38,400 nt of DNA from CAZKMM01 sp964592965. Its GTDB lineage: Bacteria > RBG-13-61-14 > DRUE01. The notes under the pieces were generated by a model. It was not told the DNA's origin. It made no database searches and saw only the letters and a list, made by a program, of their open reading frames with translations. The position numbers and the translations under genes were made by a program. The stretch is from positions 1 to 38,400 of the forward strand of contig CAZQJX010000007.1 in NCBI GenBank assembly GCA_964592965.1. The letters are read 5' to 3'. This document shows positions 16,147 through 25,200 of the stretch, one piece after another (the stretch's first letter is position 1; each line of letters opens with the position of its first letter).

Positions 16147-18744
16147 TTACGGCTTTTTGGGTTTTAAAATCAGCTCTCCATCAAGGTGCGCTTTTATGTC
16201 CTTTTCATTCATCCACATAGGGTGATATTCTCCAGCGAGCCAGAGCGGAGTTTGGTCTGAATAGTGCTTATTCCAGGGCTGTCCGCTTTCTCCGCCAGTG
16301 ATGACAAACTTTGCCTCATCTAGCTTGCCAAAATCAACAATGTGCCGAAGAGAAGGTCCGAGAAAGCATTTAAATACATCGTGCTCGTAGGAATAAAAGC
16401 TGTTATTCACCGTGTTCCAGCCACCAACAACAGGAAAAGGACCCTGATTGATTTTGAAAACATCAAACCAGCGGGCAAGAGGTGGAGCTGAGCCAAGAGG
16501 ATGGGTGAGCTTTAAGGTATGAACCCTTCCCCACTGCCACTGGCTCATCCTCACACCAAAGCGCTCGCTTAAATCTTTAATTGCCCGCCGAAGGGCAAGA
16601 AGCAAAATAGTATCACGATTTTCTTTTTCAGCGCTGGTGCGAATATCAAAAAGCTCGCTGTCTTTTATCCATATTCGGTCAAAGCCGTTAAAGGCAAATT
16701 GGTTGCTAGCAAATTGTTTATAAATTTCCGGGCTCATCTCGTCCTGATATGTAAGCTGAAAAGCCCGCCAGTATGTCCAGAAGAAAATGGTTGGAGCAGG
16801 GCTTTTCGGGTCAAGGTAGTAATTCCAGTTTTTCAGGTGCCTGAGGGCGAGCTCAATTTGACGGTCTTTTGGAGCATATTTTTCAACCGCCTTGATGAGA
16901 ATGGGGCAAAGAAGTTCCGCCTGCTTGCTGTAATAATCATACTGGATTTTCATCATATCTTTTATGCTCAGCTTGTTTTTGGCTAAAAGCAGGTCTTTGA
17001 TGCGCTCCGCACGATAGGGCGGGCAGAACTTAAAGGTGATTATCCAGGGAAATTCATCTCTGGGCAAAACCTCATTGTTTGCAGTGATGATATAACCGCG
17101 TGAAGGATTATGAACCTGAGGCACTTGGTCTATGTTTAAATAACCAATCCAATTAAATTCTCCGCTTTCCGCAGGAGCTGGAAAATCTCCCAGCCAGCCC
17201 TTGCCTGTGCGAATGGGATAAAGTCCAGCAGAGATATAGCCGATGTTTCCGTTTATATCCGCATAGCTCCAGTTCTGAATGGGTGTGCCCATTTCAAAAA
17301 TGGATGTTCTGAATTCTTCCCAATTTTGCGAGCGGGCAACATCTAAAAGCGAGCGAATTAAATCCCTCGGCTCAAAGCCAGTCCAGCAAAGGGCAATTGC
17401 CTTGTCATCTCCAAGAACAATTTTCTTGGCATCACTGACCACAGGACCAAACCTGCTAATCCGCACCTTATAGTCAATGGTTTTAAAACCGCTACCGGTC
17501 TTTACCTTGATTGGCTCCTTTACCAGTTCAAAATCCACCCATTTCCCCTTGTAAAGATACTGGTTTGGATTTTGCGGGTTGAGCTTGAGAATAAATAAAT
17601 CGTCCATATCTGCGCAGGTGGTGGTTGCGCTCCAAGCAATCTTGCGGGTATGACCGAGCACAACTATAGGCACCCCAGGAAAGAGCGCACCAATTGCCTC
17701 ATACTCTGGACTTTTAAGATGAATTTCATACCAGACGCTCGGCAGGGTTAGCTCAAGATGAGGGTCGTTGCAGAGAATGGGCTTTCCGCTCTCTGTGCGC
17801 ATGCCTGCCACCACCCAGCTGTTGCTGGCAAAAATCGCTCCCTCATCTCCAAAAACCCATTTCTTGAACATCCGAGCAGTGCGCAAAAAATCATAAGCCT
17901 TTTTTGCATCAATTTTGACTTTAAGCCACTCCCGCTCTTCAAAAGCTCTCTTACCGCCAAAAATGCTGGCTTTTGCCCATTGGAATTTTTGCCATCTACT
18001 TTGCCTTTTCTCGTTAGTTTTTTCTTGCTCTGATTCACTTTTGGGGAGCTTAAATTCTCCCGGCTGAATGATGTAGGGCTTGGTTTCAGAATCGCGCGGG
18101 AAAATCTCAAAAGCCTTTTCCAATCCGCGCTCCTGGGCAAGCTGGTAGCGGATAAGTTCAACTTCCCAGTTTAAGCTCAATCCCCAGCCAATGTAAATGC
18201 CTATGGCAAGGGAATCAATCGCAGTCCAGGGCTTTGGCTTATAGCCGAGCATTTTGAATTCTATAGGAAGGTTATCTCCGCGCCTTTCCAGAAAGGCATT
18301 GACCCCGCGGGCAAAAGCAGAAAGAACATCTTTGCTCTCTTGGCTGAGCGTATCCCATCGCGCCTGAGCCAACCGATAAAAGCCAATAGTGCGGGCAAAT
18401 TTATCTTGGTCAATCACCTCTGGTATATCTCCAAAGATTTCCGCCAGCCTGCCCTCACATACCCTTCGCAAAAGGTCCATCTGAAAGAGTCTATCCTGCG
18501 CCTGAACAAATCCGCTGGCAAAAAACAGGTCTTTTTCATTTTCTGCAAAGATGTGAGGCACGCCCCAATCATCACGAAGGATTTTTACAGGCGCGCTCAA
18601 GCCATCAAAATAAATCTCTCCCCGAACCTGTGGCATAGGCTTTTTAATCAAAAGCCAGAAAAATCCCAAGCCCAAAACTAGCAGGCACACAACAAGAAAA
18701 GCCAAACTATAGGCAAAATACCGATAAATCCGAGAAACCTGCAT
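16147..18744 (-). CDS. penicillin acylase family (S45) N-terminal nucleophile hydrolase, membrane-anchored
   Basis: 865 residues with one N-terminal membrane helix (about 11-34), no cleavable signal evident. The A-chain region begins with the family sequence VKILRDDWGVPHIFAENEKD and ASGFVQAQDRLFQMDLLRR. The autocatalytic site is around Ser307 in IFASNSWVV, preceded by the variable spacer peptide; after self-cleavage this serine becomes the N-terminal nucleophile. Downstream, NDPHLELTLPSVWYE and the HTRKIAWSATTTCADMDDLF segment also match the family. The catalytic Asn is expected in the later NNEVLPRDEFPW region. Relatives hydrolyse amide bonds in beta-lactams, acyl-homoserine lactones or lipids; the substrate here cannot be told. 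A GGAGGGG ribosome-binding site lies just before the ATG. Confidence 0.9.
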   Translation of the reverse strand: MQVSRIYRYFAYSLAFLVVCLLVLGLGFFWLLIKKPMPQVRGEIYFDGLSAPVKILRDDWGVPHIFAENEKDLFFASGFVQAQDRLFQMDLLRRVCEGRLAEIFGDIPEVIDQDKFARTIGFYRLAQARWDTLSQESKDVLSAFARGVNAFLERRGDNLPIEFKMLGYKPKPWTAIDSLAIGIYIGWGLSLNWEVELIRYQLAQERGLEKAFEIFPRDSETKPYIIQPGEFKLPKSESEQEKTNEKRQSRWQKFQWAKASIFGGKRAFEEREWLKVKIDAKKAYDFLRTARMFKKWVFGDEGAIFASNSWVVAGMRTESGKPILCNDPHLELTLPSVWYEIHLKSPEYEAIGALFPGVPIVVLGHTRKIAWSATTTCADMDDLFILKLNPQNPNQYLYKGKWVDFELVKEPIKVKTGSGFKTIDYKVRISRFGPVVSDAKKIVLGDDKAIALCWTGFEPRDLIRSLLDVARSQNWEEFRTSIFEMGTPIQNWSYADINGNIGYISAGLYPIRTGKGWLGDFPAPAESGEFNWIGYLNIDQVPQVHNPSRGYIITANNEVLPRDEFPWIITFKFCPPYRAERIKDLLLAKNKLSIKDMMKIQYDYYSKQAELLCPILIKAVEKYAPKDRQIELALRHLKNWNYYLDPKSPAPTIFFWTYWRAFQLTYQDEMSPEIYKQFASNQFAFNGFDRIWIKDSELFDIRTSAEKENRDTILLLALRRAIKDLSERFGVRMSQWQWGRVHTLKLTHPLGSAPPLARWFDVFKINQGPFPVVGGWNTVNNSFYSYEHDVFKCFLGPSLRHIVDFGKLDEAKFVITGGESGQPWNKHYSDQTPLWLAGEYHPMWMNEKDIKAHLDGELILKPKKP

Positions 18745-18779
18745 CGCCCCTCCTTAGAGATTCTTCCTTTTAGGTTTTA

Positions 18780-18803
18780 TAGCATAAATAAATGCTAATT
18801 AGC
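18780..18803. repeat. inverted repeats between yggU and the S45 gene
   Basis: TAGCAT-AAATAA-ATGCTA (18780-18797) is a perfect six-pair inverted repeat and runs into the palindrome GCTAATTAGC (18794-18803). It lies in the 66-base gap between the two genes. It has no T run to act as a terminator; a binding site or weak processing hairpin is possible. Confidence 0.3.
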
Positions 18804-18810
18804 AACATTT

Positions 18811-19131
18811 TTAAGCAAGCTTGCTCGCAGTTTGGAGAATTTTATCAATTAGTTTCTCAGGGCAATTTGTTTTAATGATGATTTGTTTTTTTCTGGAAAA
18901 TTCACCAGAGATAATCTCAAGCTCGCTTTTTCTTATGCCAAGGGCTTTGGAGAGGAAATTAATAAGCTCCTTGTTTGCTTTTCCCCGCTCAGCTGGCGCT
19001 GAGATTTTTATCCGCAAAAATCCATCTTCGCTTATGCCTGCAAATTCAGAGCGTTTTGCTCCTGCGCTTACCTGAACAAAAAGCAAAACCCCATCTTCAG
19101 TTATTTTGAAAAACTCGGAGCGAGCGCTCAT
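18811..19131 (-). CDS. YggU/DUF167 family protein
   Basis: 106 residues, covering the full family length. Signature parts are VQVSAGAKRSEFAGI, LRIKISAPAERGKANKELINFLSKALGI and IISGEFSRKKQIII. Function is unknown family-wide. It overlaps the divIVA gene by four bases and is the fifth gene in the maf-yggS-proC-divIVA run, an association seen in many bacteria and in which YggU is a regular member. The gene ends in a 12-base palindrome (AGCAAGCTTGCT) covering its last codons. Confidence 0.88.
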   Translation of the reverse strand: MSARSEFFKITEDGVLLFVQVSAGAKRSEFAGISEDGFLRIKISAPAERGKANKELINFLSKALGIRKSELEIISGEFSRKKQIIIKTNCPEKLIDKILQTASKLA

Positions 19132-19643
19132 TCTTTAGTTCTTGCCCGGGGAGAGATGCGGGTGAGCTTGGAATCTTCCTCATCTTTTTTCCGTGCAGAT
19201 TCTTCCACAGCCTGAAGCATTTTAAGATGGGTGTTTAAAATGGAGCGAAGTTCCTCAATAAGTCTGGTGCGCTGGTTTTTCAGCTCCCTTAATTCTTCTT
19301 CCAGCTCAATTGCTCGTTCCTGTGCCTGCCTGATTATCTTCTCTGCCTCAAGCTCCGCCTCGCTTAATACCACCTGCGCCTCTTTGACCATATTGTTCTT
19401 CATATCCTGCGCCATTTTCTGCGCCATAATGAGCGTGTCTTTTAAAGTCTGCTCACGGGATTTATATTCAGCCAGCTCCTGAGTCTTGCGGGTAAGCTCC
19501 TCTTCTAAATAGCGGTTTTCCCGTATCAGGTCTTCCATCTCGCTGGCAACAACTTCCAGAAAAGCTATTACCTCTGCCGGGTCAAATCCACGAAGCCTTT
19601 TTTTAAATCGTTTAGCAGAAATCTCTAGCGGGGTGAGCTTCAT
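19128..19643 (-). CDS. DivIVA-domain coiled-coil protein
   Basis: 171 residues. The first 60 residues (MKLTPLEISAKRFKKRLRGFDPAEVIAFLEVVASE) are the DivIVA/GpsB lipid-binding N-terminus. A continuous coiled coil runs to about residue 155, rich in Glu and Lys with regular Leu spacing. DivIVA proteins gather at curved membranes and position division or cell-wall factors. The gene sits between proC and yggU with four-base overlaps on both sides. In many genomes a small yggT membrane gene lies between proC and divIVA; none is present here. Confidence 0.88.
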   Translation of the reverse strand: MKLTPLEISAKRFKKRLRGFDPAEVIAFLEVVASEMEDLIRENRYLEEELTRKTQELAEYKSREQTLKDTLIMAQKMAQDMKNNMVKEAQVVLSEAELEAEKIIRQAQERAIELEEELRELKNQRTRLIEELRSILNTHLKMLQAVEESARKKDEEDSKLTRISPRARTKE

Positions 19644-20488
19644 TTTTTCCTCTCCTTTTTCGCCTTTGCCTCTTCTGCCAGCTCCCTGCTCCGCAGGGTT
19701 GCCCTCTCAACCGCTTTGATTACCAGCCCGCGCAGTCCACCTTCCTCAAGCACACTTAATCCATAAATAGTAGTTCCTGCAGGGCTTGTGACCATATCTT
19801 TCAGCTCCGCTGGATGGCGATTGGTCTCAAGCACCAGTTTTCCCGCTCCTACCACTGTCTTGGCAGAAAGCTGAAGAGCAAGCTCCCTTGCCAAACCCAT
19901 TTTTACGCCCGCATCTGCCAGCGCCTCAATAAGAACAAAAATATAAGCAGGACCGCTCCCGCTGAGACCAGTAACCGCATCCAAAAGCTCCTCTTTTTCT
20001 ATCTCCACCACCTGCCCGAGTGCACTTAATACCTTTTGCACCTGCTCCCGCTCTGATTCTGCAAGCGGAGAATCTGAATAAAAAGCGCTTATGCCTTCCC
20101 CAATTAAAGCAGGAGTGTTGGGCATTACCCGAACCAACTTGACCTCATCTCCTACCCATTCACGAATAAATCCAATGCTGATGCCAGCAGCAATTGATAT
20201 AACCAGCGGTTTTTTCTTGCGTATATCTTCAGCAATTTCCTGAAGCACCTCAGCCATATTTTGTGGCTTTATCGCTAAAACCACCACCTCTGCTTCTTTA
20301 ATCAGCTCACGATTATCCTTAACCGCTCTTACCTGATACTCATCCATCATCAAGGTTTTTCTGGAAGAAAGCTTATCAGCTACGAGAATCATATCCGCAC
20401 GGGCACCCGCACGCAATAGCCCCCGCACAAGCGCCTCTCCCATTTTGCCAGCGCCAATAATCCCTATCCTAACGCTGAAACCTGGCAT
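19640..20488 (-). CDS. proC: pyrroline-5-carboxylate reductase
   Basis: Reduces pyrroline-5-carboxylate to proline with NAD(P)H. 282 residues. The Rossmann motif is GIIGAGKMGEALVRGLL (about 9-25); AIKPQN, VRVMPNTPALIGEG and TGLSGSGPAYIFVLIEALADAGVKMGL mark the family, the last being the ProC signature in the C-terminal dimerisation domain. The C-terminus is extended by a charged AKAKKERKK tail. The start overlaps the end of yggS by 25 bases; the ATG at 20488 leaves only seven residues before the first strand, which fits. Position in the yggS-proC-divIVA run is classical. Confidence 0.95.
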   Translation of the reverse strand: MPGFSVRIGIIGAGKMGEALVRGLLRAGARADMILVADKLSSRKTLMMDEYQVRAVKDNRELIKEAEVVVLAIKPQNMAEVLQEIAEDIRKKKPLVISIAAGISIGFIREWVGDEVKLVRVMPNTPALIGEGISAFYSDSPLAESEREQVQKVLSALGQVVEIEKEELLDAVTGLSGSGPAYIFVLIEALADAGVKMGLARELALQLSAKTVVGAGKLVLETNRHPAELKDMVTSPAGTTIYGLSVLEEGGLRGLVIKAVERATLRSRELAEEAKAKKERKK

Positions 20489-21186
20489 TTCTCCCTCGCT
20501 CCAAATATAGCTGTTCCCACCCGAATAATGGTTGCTCCTTCTTCTATTGCTACTTCAAAATCATTGCTCATTCCCATACTGAGCTCGGGTAGGGTCTTTC
20601 CTAGCTCTTTTTCCAGCTTTTCTTTTAGCTTGCGAAGCTGAATGTAATAAGGTCTTGCCTGCTCAGGGTCTGGGAAATATGGTGGCATAGTCATAAGACC
20701 CTTAAGTTCAATGTGCTCTTTTTCCAAAGCATATTGAGCAAGGCTGATAAGCTCATCAGGGCTTGTTCCGGCTTTGGTCTCCTCTGGGCTGAGCTTCACC
20801 TCAATAAGTATAGGCATTTTTATGCCCGCCTTTCCTGCTCGCTTCTCTATCTCATCTATAAGAGAAGGAGAATCTACTGAATGAATTAAAACCACCCTAC
20901 CCACCAGATACTTTACTTTGTTTCTCTGCAAGGTGCCGATAAAATGCCAGCGGATTTTCGGGTCTTGAATAATCTGCGCCTTGTCCCTGAGCTCCTGAGC
21001 ATAGTTCTCGCCAAAATCATACTGACCGAGCTGGAGTGCCATTTGAATGAGCTGGGCAGGCTTGGTCTTACTTACTGCCACCAGCTTAACCTCATCTGCG
21101 CCTCTACCTGCCCTTTCGCAGGCTTTTTCTATGCGTTCTCTTACTCGCTCAAGATTTCTTTTAAGCTCTTCCTGCTCCATACTCAC
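20464..21186 (-). CDS. yggS: YggS/PLPBP pyridoxal phosphate homeostasis protein
   Basis: 240 residues. PLP-binding Lys40 lies in KLVAVSKTKPAQLI; GENYAQELRDKA, RWHFIGTLQRNKVKYL, HSVDS, GLMTMPPYFPDPE and LSMGMSNDFEVAIEEGATIIRVGTAIFG follow in the usual order of the alanine-racemase-like barrel. The protein holds PLP without known catalysis and balances B6 and amino-acid pools. Start ATG overlaps the maf stop by four bases; a second ATG two codons later is equally possible. Confidence 0.94.
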   Translation of the reverse strand: MSMEQEELKRNLERVRERIEKACERAGRGADEVKLVAVSKTKPAQLIQMALQLGQYDFGENYAQELRDKAQIIQDPKIRWHFIGTLQRNKVKYLVGRVVLIHSVDSPSLIDEIEKRAGKAGIKMPILIEVKLSPEETKAGTSPDELISLAQYALEKEHIELKGLMTMPPYFPDPEQARPYYIQLRKLKEKLEKELGKTLPELSMGMSNDFEVAIEEGATIIRVGTAIFGAREKCQVSALG

Positions 21187-21797
21187 TCCTGACTGGGCAC
21201 AATAACCCCCAAGCGAAGAAGGTCATTGACCACCTCGGTAAGAGGCAATCCCACCACATTCGTGTAAGAGCCTTCTATTGCCTGAATAAGCCCTGCACCT
21301 ATTCCCTGCGCTGCATATCCACCTGCTTTGTCATAAGGCTCAGAGGTGGAAATATAAGCCTCTATTTCTTCAGAAGTCAGTTTCTTAATAAGCACCCTGC
21401 TTTCCACCAAGTTGCTCAGCCTCTCTCCACCCAAGCGATGAAAAATATGATACCCACTCAAAACACGATGCCATCTTCCAGAAAGCCTCTGAATAAACTC
21501 CCGTGCCTGCTTTTTATCTTTGGGCTTGCCAAGAATAAGATTATCAATCACCACAACCGTATCCACACCCAGAAACCAAAAATCCCTCTCCTCACTGATA
21601 AGCTCCACCACCTTTTCTACTTTAGCACGGGCACAATTTTGAACATAAATCTTTGGCTCATTCTCCTGACAGCTCAGAACATCGTCCTCTTCTATATTGC
21701 TGGGCATTACACTGAATTTTATCCCCATTCGGCTGAGAAGCTCTCTTCGCCTTGGAGAGGATGAGGCGAGAACCAGCTCTGCTCGGTTTTTATACAT
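21183..21797 (-). CDS. maf: Maf-family nucleoside triphosphate pyrophosphatase
   Basis: 204 residues. The N-terminus LVLASSSPRRRELLSRMGI is the phosphate-binding signature; the catalytic acidic motif is LGVDTVVVIDN, and the substrate loop includes KPKDKKQAREFIQRLSGR and YDKAGGYAAQGIGAGLI. Maf proteins hydrolyse non-canonical or modified (d)NTPs such as dTTP, UTP and methylated forms and affect septation. First gene of a minus-strand run reaching yggU and perhaps further. No ribosome-binding site precedes the ATG (AATTAAAG), and a promoter-like element ends eight bases before it, suggesting a leaderless message. Confidence 0.94.
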   Translation of the reverse strand: MYKNRAELVLASSSPRRRELLSRMGIKFSVMPSNIEEDDVLSCQENEPKIYVQNCARAKVEKVVELISEERDFWFLGVDTVVVIDNLILGKPKDKKQAREFIQRLSGRWHRVLSGYHIFHRLGGERLSNLVESRVLIKKLTSEEIEAYISTSEPYDKAGGYAAQGIGAGLIQAIEGSYTNVVGLPLTEVVNDLLRLGVIVPSQE

Positions 21798-21805
21798 CTT
21801 TAATT

Positions 21806-21835
21806 AGCTTAATTAATAACAGGCGGGTCTGTCAA
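21806..21835 (-). promoter_or_regulatory. promoter candidate of the maf gene run
   Basis: Minus strand: perfect -35 TTGACA (21835-21830), 18-base spacer, -10 TAAGCT (21811-21806), keeping the important first, second and last -10 bases. It ends eight bases before the maf ATG. Confidence 0.4.
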
Positions 21836-21894
21836 GGAAAGAGTTAATTTTTGAATCTTGAAATCCAGCTTCAGAATCTTAAACACTGAAAGGC

Positions 21895-21922
21895 TTGACT
21901 ATGTTAACGGATTTTCTAAAAT
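21895..21922 (+). promoter_or_regulatory. promoter candidate of the TPR/ExeA genes
   Basis: -35 TTGACT, 16-base spacer, -10 TAAAAT. It lies in the divergent region between maf and the small ORF and would give a leader of about 70 bases before the ATG at 22000. The rest of 21798-21999 is AT-rich and shows no other feature. Confidence 0.5.
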
Positions 21923-21999
21923 AGTAATATAGTAATAGTCTTATTTTATTTTTGGGAGATGGGGGATTTTTAAAGGACTGGAACTAAGAGAGCGCTCTT

Positions 22000-22173
22000 A
22001 TGGATGAGCTAAAAAAGCCTTTTATCCCAAAGGAATTTGAAGAGGAACTTATAGAAATCTATATTTATGCCAAATATGACCTTCGTGAAAAAGCCATAGA
22101 GGCTCTGGACAGATTGATGAAAAAAATGAGGGAGATGGCAGAAGGTTGTCCACCAAAGGAAAAATTACATTAA
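22000..22173 (+). CDS. small hypothetical protein (57 aa)
   Basis: The frame reads MDELKKPFIPKEFEEEL...CPPKEKLH and stops at TAA 22171-22173. The composition is that of a soluble, amphipathic helical protein; EIYIYAKYDLREKAIEALD resembles one TPR-like helix pair. It is on the same strand as, and 38 bases before, the large TPR gene, behind the same promoter candidate. The ribosome-binding site is weak (AGAG), and a 10-base palindrome (AGAGCGCTCT) lies directly before the ATG. Codon use matches its neighbours. I do not recognise a family; it could be a real small partner of the TPR protein or a chance ORF. Confidence 0.5.
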   Translation: MDELKKPFIPKEFEEELIEIYIYAKYDLREKAIEALDRLMKKMREMAEGCPPKEKLH

Positions 22174-22211
22174 TAAAAGAGCAAAGGGTCTCGGGGGCTT
22201 CTAACAAATAA

Positions 22212-25200
22212 ATGGCTAAGGACAAAGATAAACTAATCAATTCTGCGCAACGGCTTGCCCAGCGTGGTCAGATTCAGAAGGCAATCCGAGAGTATCTTAA
22301 AGTCCTAGAAATAGACAAAAAAGATGTAAAGGCTCATCAGCGTCTTGGCGATTTATATTTAAAAATCAAGAAGAAGGACGAAGCTGTAAAACATTATCAG
22401 GAGGCTGCGAAGCATTATGTTAAGACAGGGTTTTATTCAAAAGCTATTGCTATTTATAAGCATATCCTTGAACTTGAGCCAGACAGAGAAGATGTGATTT
22501 TAAGCACAGCCGACCTTTACCAGAGAATGGGAATGGTCGGCGAAGCAATGAATTTATACCAAAAGGTTGCTGGTTTTTATGAAAATGATGGCAGGTTGAA
22601 AGAAGCGCTGGATATCTACCGCAAGATGGCTGAGCTTGACCCCCGCAATGTCGGGGTTCTTACCAAACTGGCAGAGCTTTATTACAAAAACGGTCTTAAA
22701 AAAGAAGGTTATGATGTATTCAAACGAGCCTTAGAGGAGCTAAAGGAGCAGAACCGCTTTGAGGAATATGTCCGCTTAATGGAAAGACTTGCCAAGGCAG
22801 ACCCAGATAATCTGGAGAATTTAAAGGAATTAGCTGAGATATATATCCGAAGAAAGGTCTATGACCGTGCTTATGCGGTTCTCACCCGTATTTACCAGAA
22901 GGCTCCTGATGATGTTAAGGCACTTAGTCAGCTGGCTCAGGTGTGCGTTAAGCTAGAACGAAAAGAAGAAGCAATCGTTCGCTTTAAGGAGCTTGCCAAA
23001 GCATATCAATCGCAAGGGTTAAGGCAAAGAGCAAGAGAGGCGCTTCAGCGGGTGCTTGAGCTTGACCCGAACGACCCGCTGGCAAAAAAAGCAGTTGGTG
23101 CAACCGCTCCTGCGTCCGAGCCAGAGCCTGAAGAAGAGGTAGTGGAGCTGGAAGAAGAGGTGCCAGAGGTGCTTGAGGAAGAGGCAGAAGCTGGGATTGA
23201 GGAGCTGGACGAGGCAGTGGAAGAGGAAGAAGCGGTTATTACTGCTCCGGCTGAGCCTGAGGAAGAAGCTCCTGAGCACCTATCTCCTGAGCAAATTCAA
23301 GAACACCTCACCGAAGCAGATGTTTATTTAAAGTATGGACTGAGAGATAAGGCACTTACCCATGTAAAAATCGTTCTAAAAGTTGACCCGGAAAATATTG
23401 AGGCGCTTAAACGGCTTAAAAACATTGAGCTGGAAAAGAAAAATCAAAAAGGTGCTATTGATGTTTTAAGACAAATCGCCAGTATTGCCAAGAAGAAAAA
23501 CGACTGGCAGGCATTAAAAGAAAGTGCTGAAGAAATCCTTAAACTCATCCCTGATGATAAAGATGCTACCAGCTGGCTGGTGGAGGCAGAGGAAGGTCTT
23601 AAAAAGCCAAAAGAGCCAGAGGTTGAAGTAGTAGCAGAAGAGCCTGAAATTATAGCTGAGGAACCGGAAGTTATTGCTGAAGAGCCAGAGGTCATTGCTG
23701 AGGAGCCTGAGGTTATTGAAGAAGCCCAGCCAGAGACCGCTCCAGCTGTGATTGAGGAAGAGGAATTCCCAGAGGTGATTGAAGAAGAAGCTCCCAGCGA
23801 GGCTGAAGCACCTCAGGAAGCTAAGGCACCTGAAGAAGAGGTTGTTGAAGAAGTGGTCATTAGTGGCAGACCTGCCCAGCCCCAAGATTTCAGCGAGGAG
23901 ATAGAAGAAGCAGAATTTTTTGTCCATCAAGGACTGGAAGAAGAGGCTCTCAGGGTATATCTTGAAATTCTTCAAAAAGACCCTACTAATAAACAAGCAC
24001 TCAAGCGGGTTAAAGAGCTGGAAGAAATAATTGAGAAGAAAAAGGCAGAAGCAAAGCCAGAAGAAGCTATACCAGCTCCTGCTCCTTCGCCAGAGCGGGC
24101 TCGTGCTGGCGAGGAAGAAATAGCAGAAGAAGCACCTGCAGTTGTAGAAGAAATTCCTGCAGAAATTGAACAAGAGGTGCCAGTAGAAGTAGAGGAGATG
24201 CCTGAAGTGATTGAAGAGGAAGTGGTAGTGGAAGCTCCTAGTGAGGCAGAAGAAGCAATACCTAGCCAAGCACCAGAGGCAGTAGAAGAGGCAGAGCTGG
24301 AAGAGGAAATTCCAGCGCAACAGGCGCAGGCTGAACAGCCAGCTCCTGAAGCAGAAGAGATAGTTGAGGAACAGGTGGCACCAGAAGCAGTGGAAGAAGT
24401 AGCCCCGCCTGAAATAGAAGAAGAACCTGTAGTTGAAGAAGAAATACCTGCTCCCAGTGAGCAGGCTGAAGAAATACCAGCGGTTGAGCAGGAGGAAATA
24501 GGCGCACAGGAAGCAGTTGAAGAAGCAGAGCCCGCACCTGTTTTAGAAGCAGAAGAGGTGCCATCTGCGCCAGAGGCGCCACCAGTGGTGCTGGAAGCAG
24601 AAGCGGAGAGACCTGCGGAGCAGGAACCGCCAGCACCATCGGCACAACAGACAATCTTAGAAGAAAAGCCAGCAAAGCCTAGTTTTGAAAAGGCGCCAGA
24701 AGAAGTGCCCACTCAGACACCACCTCCGCCAGCAGAGGATTTCTTCTCTGCTGAAGAAGAGGGAGTGTTTGATTTAGCAGCAGAGCTGGAAAAAGAAGAC
24801 CTTGGCCCTGCCCCTGAGGTTGAAGGATTAAGCACCAGTGAAAAATACAGCTTTGAAGATATGTTCAAAGAATTTAAAGAAGGCGTCAGCAAGGTGGTAA
24901 GTGAAGAAGATGGAGCTACTCATTATGATTTGGGTATTGCATACAAAGAAATGGGGCTTTATAATGATGCCATTCAAGAGTTTAAAACCGCACTTAAAGC
25001 TGGATTTAGACCCGCGGATTGCTATCTTATGATTGGTCTCTGTCATTATGAGCGTGGGAAATATGAGCAGGCAATTGAAGAATACGAAAAAGGATTAACC
25101 GCATCTGAGATATCAGATAAAGAAAAATCTGCATTTTTCTATGAACTTGGTCAGGCTTGGATGGGATTGGGAGATACCCAGCGGGCGCTCAAAATGTTTG

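Noticed and set aside
23972..24712. 246-codon antisense frame rich in Ser and Ala inside the TPR gene
   Set aside because: It mirrors the Glu/Ala/Pro-rich coding of the TPR protein on the other strand; no ribosome-binding site or domain, and composition is only a reflection of repeated codons.
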